Below are positions 61,412-64,000 of a DNA stretch of 64,000 nucleotides, piece after piece (position 1 is the stretch's first letter; every line of letters begins with the position of its first letter). Source of the DNA: Antedon mediterranea. Taxonomy: Eukaryota > Echinodermata > Crinoidea > Comatulida > Antedonidae. The notes beneath the pieces are model-generated. The model was not told the DNA's origin. It was given only the letters and a program-made list of their open reading frames with translations, and ran no database searches. The stretch spans positions 39,511,304 to 39,575,303 of the forward strand of contig NC_092671.1 in assembly GCF_964355755.1 (NCBI RefSeq), written 5' to 3'. The translations under genes and the position numbers were made by a program.

Positions 61412-62676
61412 TTAATGTTTAAAGGATCTAAATTGTACATTTATGCCGGTAGGGGCAAGAGTGCCAAGCTTTACAATTATTCTTTCTTCTATAATTCTAC
61501 GAGATGTCTCGGAACCATTACATACTTTAACACCAGAAATAGTAATATCCGAAAGGGAATGCTCATTATTACAAAAATGGGTGGCTACAGGTAATCCGGG
61601 AGTCTTTAGTTTAATAGACCTTAAATGTTCTACAAACCTATCACCTAACCTGCGTTTAGTTTCACCAATATAAAGCATATTACATTTAGTACACGAAATA
61701 CAATAAACTAGATTTCTAGTGGTGCACGTAATACGATCTGTGATCACATAATTACCAGAAGGTCCTACTATTTGGTTTGAACATGAAACGTAATTACATG
61801 TCGAACATCTATTTCTATTACATTTGAATGTTCCAATTGATTCATTACCTTTGTTTTGTAATTTAGATTTAACTAAAGTGTCTTTAATGCTTTGATCACG
61901 TCTGTAAGCTATCATGGGTGGTTCTTGAAAAATATCTTTTGTAGCGGATTTATCTTCAGTCAAAATTGAAAAGTTATCGCGAACAATGTTAATAACCTTC
62001 TTATTCATAGGATGATACGTGAGGACTAGAGGTATGCGGTCACAAGCATTTGTATTATGTGTAGGTTGCAATGTGTCCTCGTGCGTTAACTGGCAAACTT
62101 TTCTTAGAGATTTCACAGTAATGTCAGATGGATATTCGCGTGCATTGAAAAAATCGATCATCTCAGATGCTTTGATGTTAAAGTCATCATCATCGCTACA
62201 TAAACGTCGAAGTCTAACAAGTTGCGAATACGGTATAGCATTCTTACAAGCTGGAGGATGCGAAGAGTTGTAATTTAGATAAGTGTGCGCGTCAGTATCT
62301 TTGTAGTGGACGGATGTAGAAAGACCAGGTTTATCAATAGATAAACTAATATCAAGGAAAGGCACACACTTGTCAGAAATTTCATGAGTAAACTTTATAG
62401 CAGGATGAAAATTGTTCACAAAGTTAATGAACTCATTAAGTTCATCTAAAGTTCCCGACATAACACCAACACAATCATCAATATACCGTTTGAATAAATC
62501 TGGTTTCTTTCCCTTATAATCTCGTAACACATTCTGCTCAAAATACCCCATAAAGAGGCAAGCAAAGTTAGGTCCCATTTTTGTACCCATGCTTATCCCA
62601 GAAACTTGCCGAAAAAACTTTCCATTGAAGTTGAAGGCTGTAGTATTAAGTACAAGTTCAGCGAGACGTAGTATTG

Positions 62677-62680
<4 letters not shown>
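61412..62680 (-). CDS. Penelope-like polyprotein fragment (reverse transcriptase C-terminal half plus GIY-YIG endonuclease)
   Basis: About 422 codons open from the (TA)n edge to a stop at 61412. RT motifs: FRQVSGISMGTKMGPNFACL, then the catalytic YIDD at 62485-62474. Downstream, a Cys cluster (CNRNRCSTC) precedes the GIY-YIG nuclease: LVYCISCTKCNMLYIGET, then RLGDRFVEHLRSI and a C-terminal glutamate-rich helix (RRIIEERII). RT makes DNA from element RNA and GIY-YIG nicks the target; this pairing is specific to Penelope-like elements. Earlier RT motifs, including the first catalytic Asp region, are lost, so this copy cannot be autonomous. The frame has no stops, which suggests a fairly recent insertion. 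Ile-Tyr runs before residue 62680 are translation of the microsatellite. Confidence 0.85.

Positions 62681-62739
<59 letters not shown>
62681..62739. repeat. (TA)n microsatellite
   Basis: About 29 TA units at the truncated 5' side of the Penelope-like element. Confidence 0.97.
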
Positions 62740-62742
<3 letters not shown>

Positions 62743-62759
62743 TTCCATATATATGTTCT

Positions 62760-62947
62760 ATAGTTCAGTAACAAGTGTACATTATTGTAAATATAACAAA
62801 TACATATATATATATATATATATATATACAGACAGTAACAAGTGTACATTATTGTAAATATAACAAATACATATATATTATATATATATATATATGTATA
62901 TGTATTTGTTATATTTACAATAATGTACACTTGTTACTGAACTATGG
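62760..62947. repeat. Palindrome with a duplicated arm around (TA)n
   Basis: cagtaacaagtgtacattat with ttgtaaatataacaaatac occurs directly at about 62766 and 62832 and inverted at about 62898-62941, with TA runs between. A hairpin of about 45-bp stem is possible with either left arm. Confidence 0.9.
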
Positions 62948-62974
62948 AGAATTTTTTTTTTCCGAAATAAAAGA

Positions 62975-63200
62975 AGAATGAATGAATGAATTTATTTTCA
63001 ATCTTTCTACATAACAACAAATATATAGTATAACAGGGGAGTAGCGGAAAAGCAAAAGTAAAGTAAATTTGAACCAGCCAAACATGTATGAAACATTATC
63101 CAGTAAGCACATTTTATAAGAAGCTTTTGTTTATTAAAATGGGTTTCTCTGAAATTCCAGAAGTTTATTAAACATTGAAAATAACACAATCGCCTTTAAA
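62975..63200 (-). mobile_element. Possible LINE 3' tail, minus strand
   Basis: On the minus strand the sequence ends in aaataaattcattcattcat, an ATTC-type tail seen at many L2/CR1-like 3' ends. No coding region remains. Confidence 0.3.
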
Positions 63201-63678
63201 CAAAATGCTGTTCAAAAAAAGAATCGGTTGAAGCAAGCGTTCTTATAACATCCGATAAAATGAAGGTTCAATAAAGTAGCCCTATTAACAAATGTATGAG
63301 GTCTCAGGCCTATCCCATATTAATTATTTGTATAGATACATTAATTTTAAGATTCCAGATACCGAATTGTTGTTTTTTTACATAACAAGTCATTTTTTCT
63401 TTGAATATAAATTCTGATTTAAGGACAAAATACTAAAATAAATACTTACACCAAAGGTGCATAAAAACGTGTTGATGTGGCGCTATATCGATGTCATTAT
63501 CTTTGCATTCACCCTAGACGCACATAGTGTGACACCCCTACCATATTCTCGATGTGACGATCAATGTACCAATTAACATAATACTTCAGTAAAACTGATT
63601 ATGTTTTTTCAAGAGATCAGCTATATCGTGTTGATTATAAAAAGGTGCAACTTTTAATTGATTGGGGATTAAACAAGT
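63201..63678. other. Non-coding DNA
   Basis: No gene or repeat that I can support. Confidence 0.3.
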
Positions 63679-64000
63679 AAACTATTTATTCTTCTTGTCT
63701 TTACTCGTACAAAATAATATAACGGTCGCTAATTGGAAGTGTTTAAACTAAAGTGATCTATAATTGGAAGAGGACCCGTACAATTACTTGTTTTTTATCA
63801 CATGATTATAAACTATTTATTCTTCTTGTCTTAACTAGTATTTATTCTTCTTGTCTTTATTCATACAAAATAATATAACGGTCGCTAAATGGAAGTGTCT
63901 TAAAGTAAAGTGACCTTTAATTGGAAGAGGACCAGTACAATTACTTATTTTTTATCACATGATTAAAATCTATTTATTCTTCTTGTCTGTACTCATACAA
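63679..64000. repeat. ~130-160-bp tandem repeat running off the window
   Basis: tatttattcttcttgtcttt, acaaaataatataacggtcg, attggaagaggacc and tttttatcacatgatta recur at about 63684, 63840 and 63970. The second unit has an extra ttattcttcttgtcttaac. The array continues past the right edge. Confidence 0.88.

Overview
This is animal nuclear DNA: AT-rich (I judge about 35% GC by eye), with intron-split genes, GT-AG splice sites, tRNA-derived SINEs, MITEs, LINE tails and a Penelope-like element. An echinoderm fits best. The grounds are the gene families, a foldback element like the TU elements of sea urchins, and very frequent TAGGCCTA octamers; no single gene proves it. I worked out exon limits by hand from splice sites and reading phase. 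Where I give a full exon chain, the phases agree across every junction and the total length divides by three.

Layout. (1) 420-4251, minus: the first two coding exons of a DLGAP/SAPAP-like scaffold gene that runs off the left edge. (2) 4252-17578: gene-poor, with a 55-bp minisatellite, a 1.5-kb self-complementary 40-bp satellite, MITEs, a 1.1-kb terminal-inverted-repeat element and a dead LINE fragment. (3) 17579-19169, plus: a two-exon TRIM protein (RING, B-box, coiled coil) with a long 3' UTR. (4) 22388-36396, plus: a seven-exon MEGF10/Draper-like receptor of 1002 residues (signal peptide, EMI domain, EGF repeats, one membrane span, a long His/Gln-rich then tyrosine-motif tail). (5) 39583-47209, plus: an eleven-exon secreted protein of 613 residues with a mucin-like linker and five antistasin-type domains. 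(6) 47855-49644, minus and convergent with it: NTAQ1, the N-terminal glutamine amidase. (7) 50.3-64 kb: repeat-rich, with a foldback element, a possible solo LTR, an intron-containing integrase-OTU protease fusion gene (Ginger/GIN type) carrying one in-frame TAG, two tRNA-headed SINEs, and a 5'-truncated Penelope-like element with RT, GIY-YIG nuclease and a hammerhead ribozyme motif.

The host genes are functionally independent: synaptic scaffold, ubiquitin ligase, phagocytic-type receptor, protease-inhibitor-like secreted protein and N-degron enzyme. Most of the remaining structure is mobile DNA. Two MITE families (about fifteen and four copies) sit mainly in introns and intergenic DNA of the middle 30 kb. 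The features most worth following up are the integrase-OTU gene with its octamer-made stop, the hammerhead in the Penelope element, the nested palindromes, and the doubled antistasin module.
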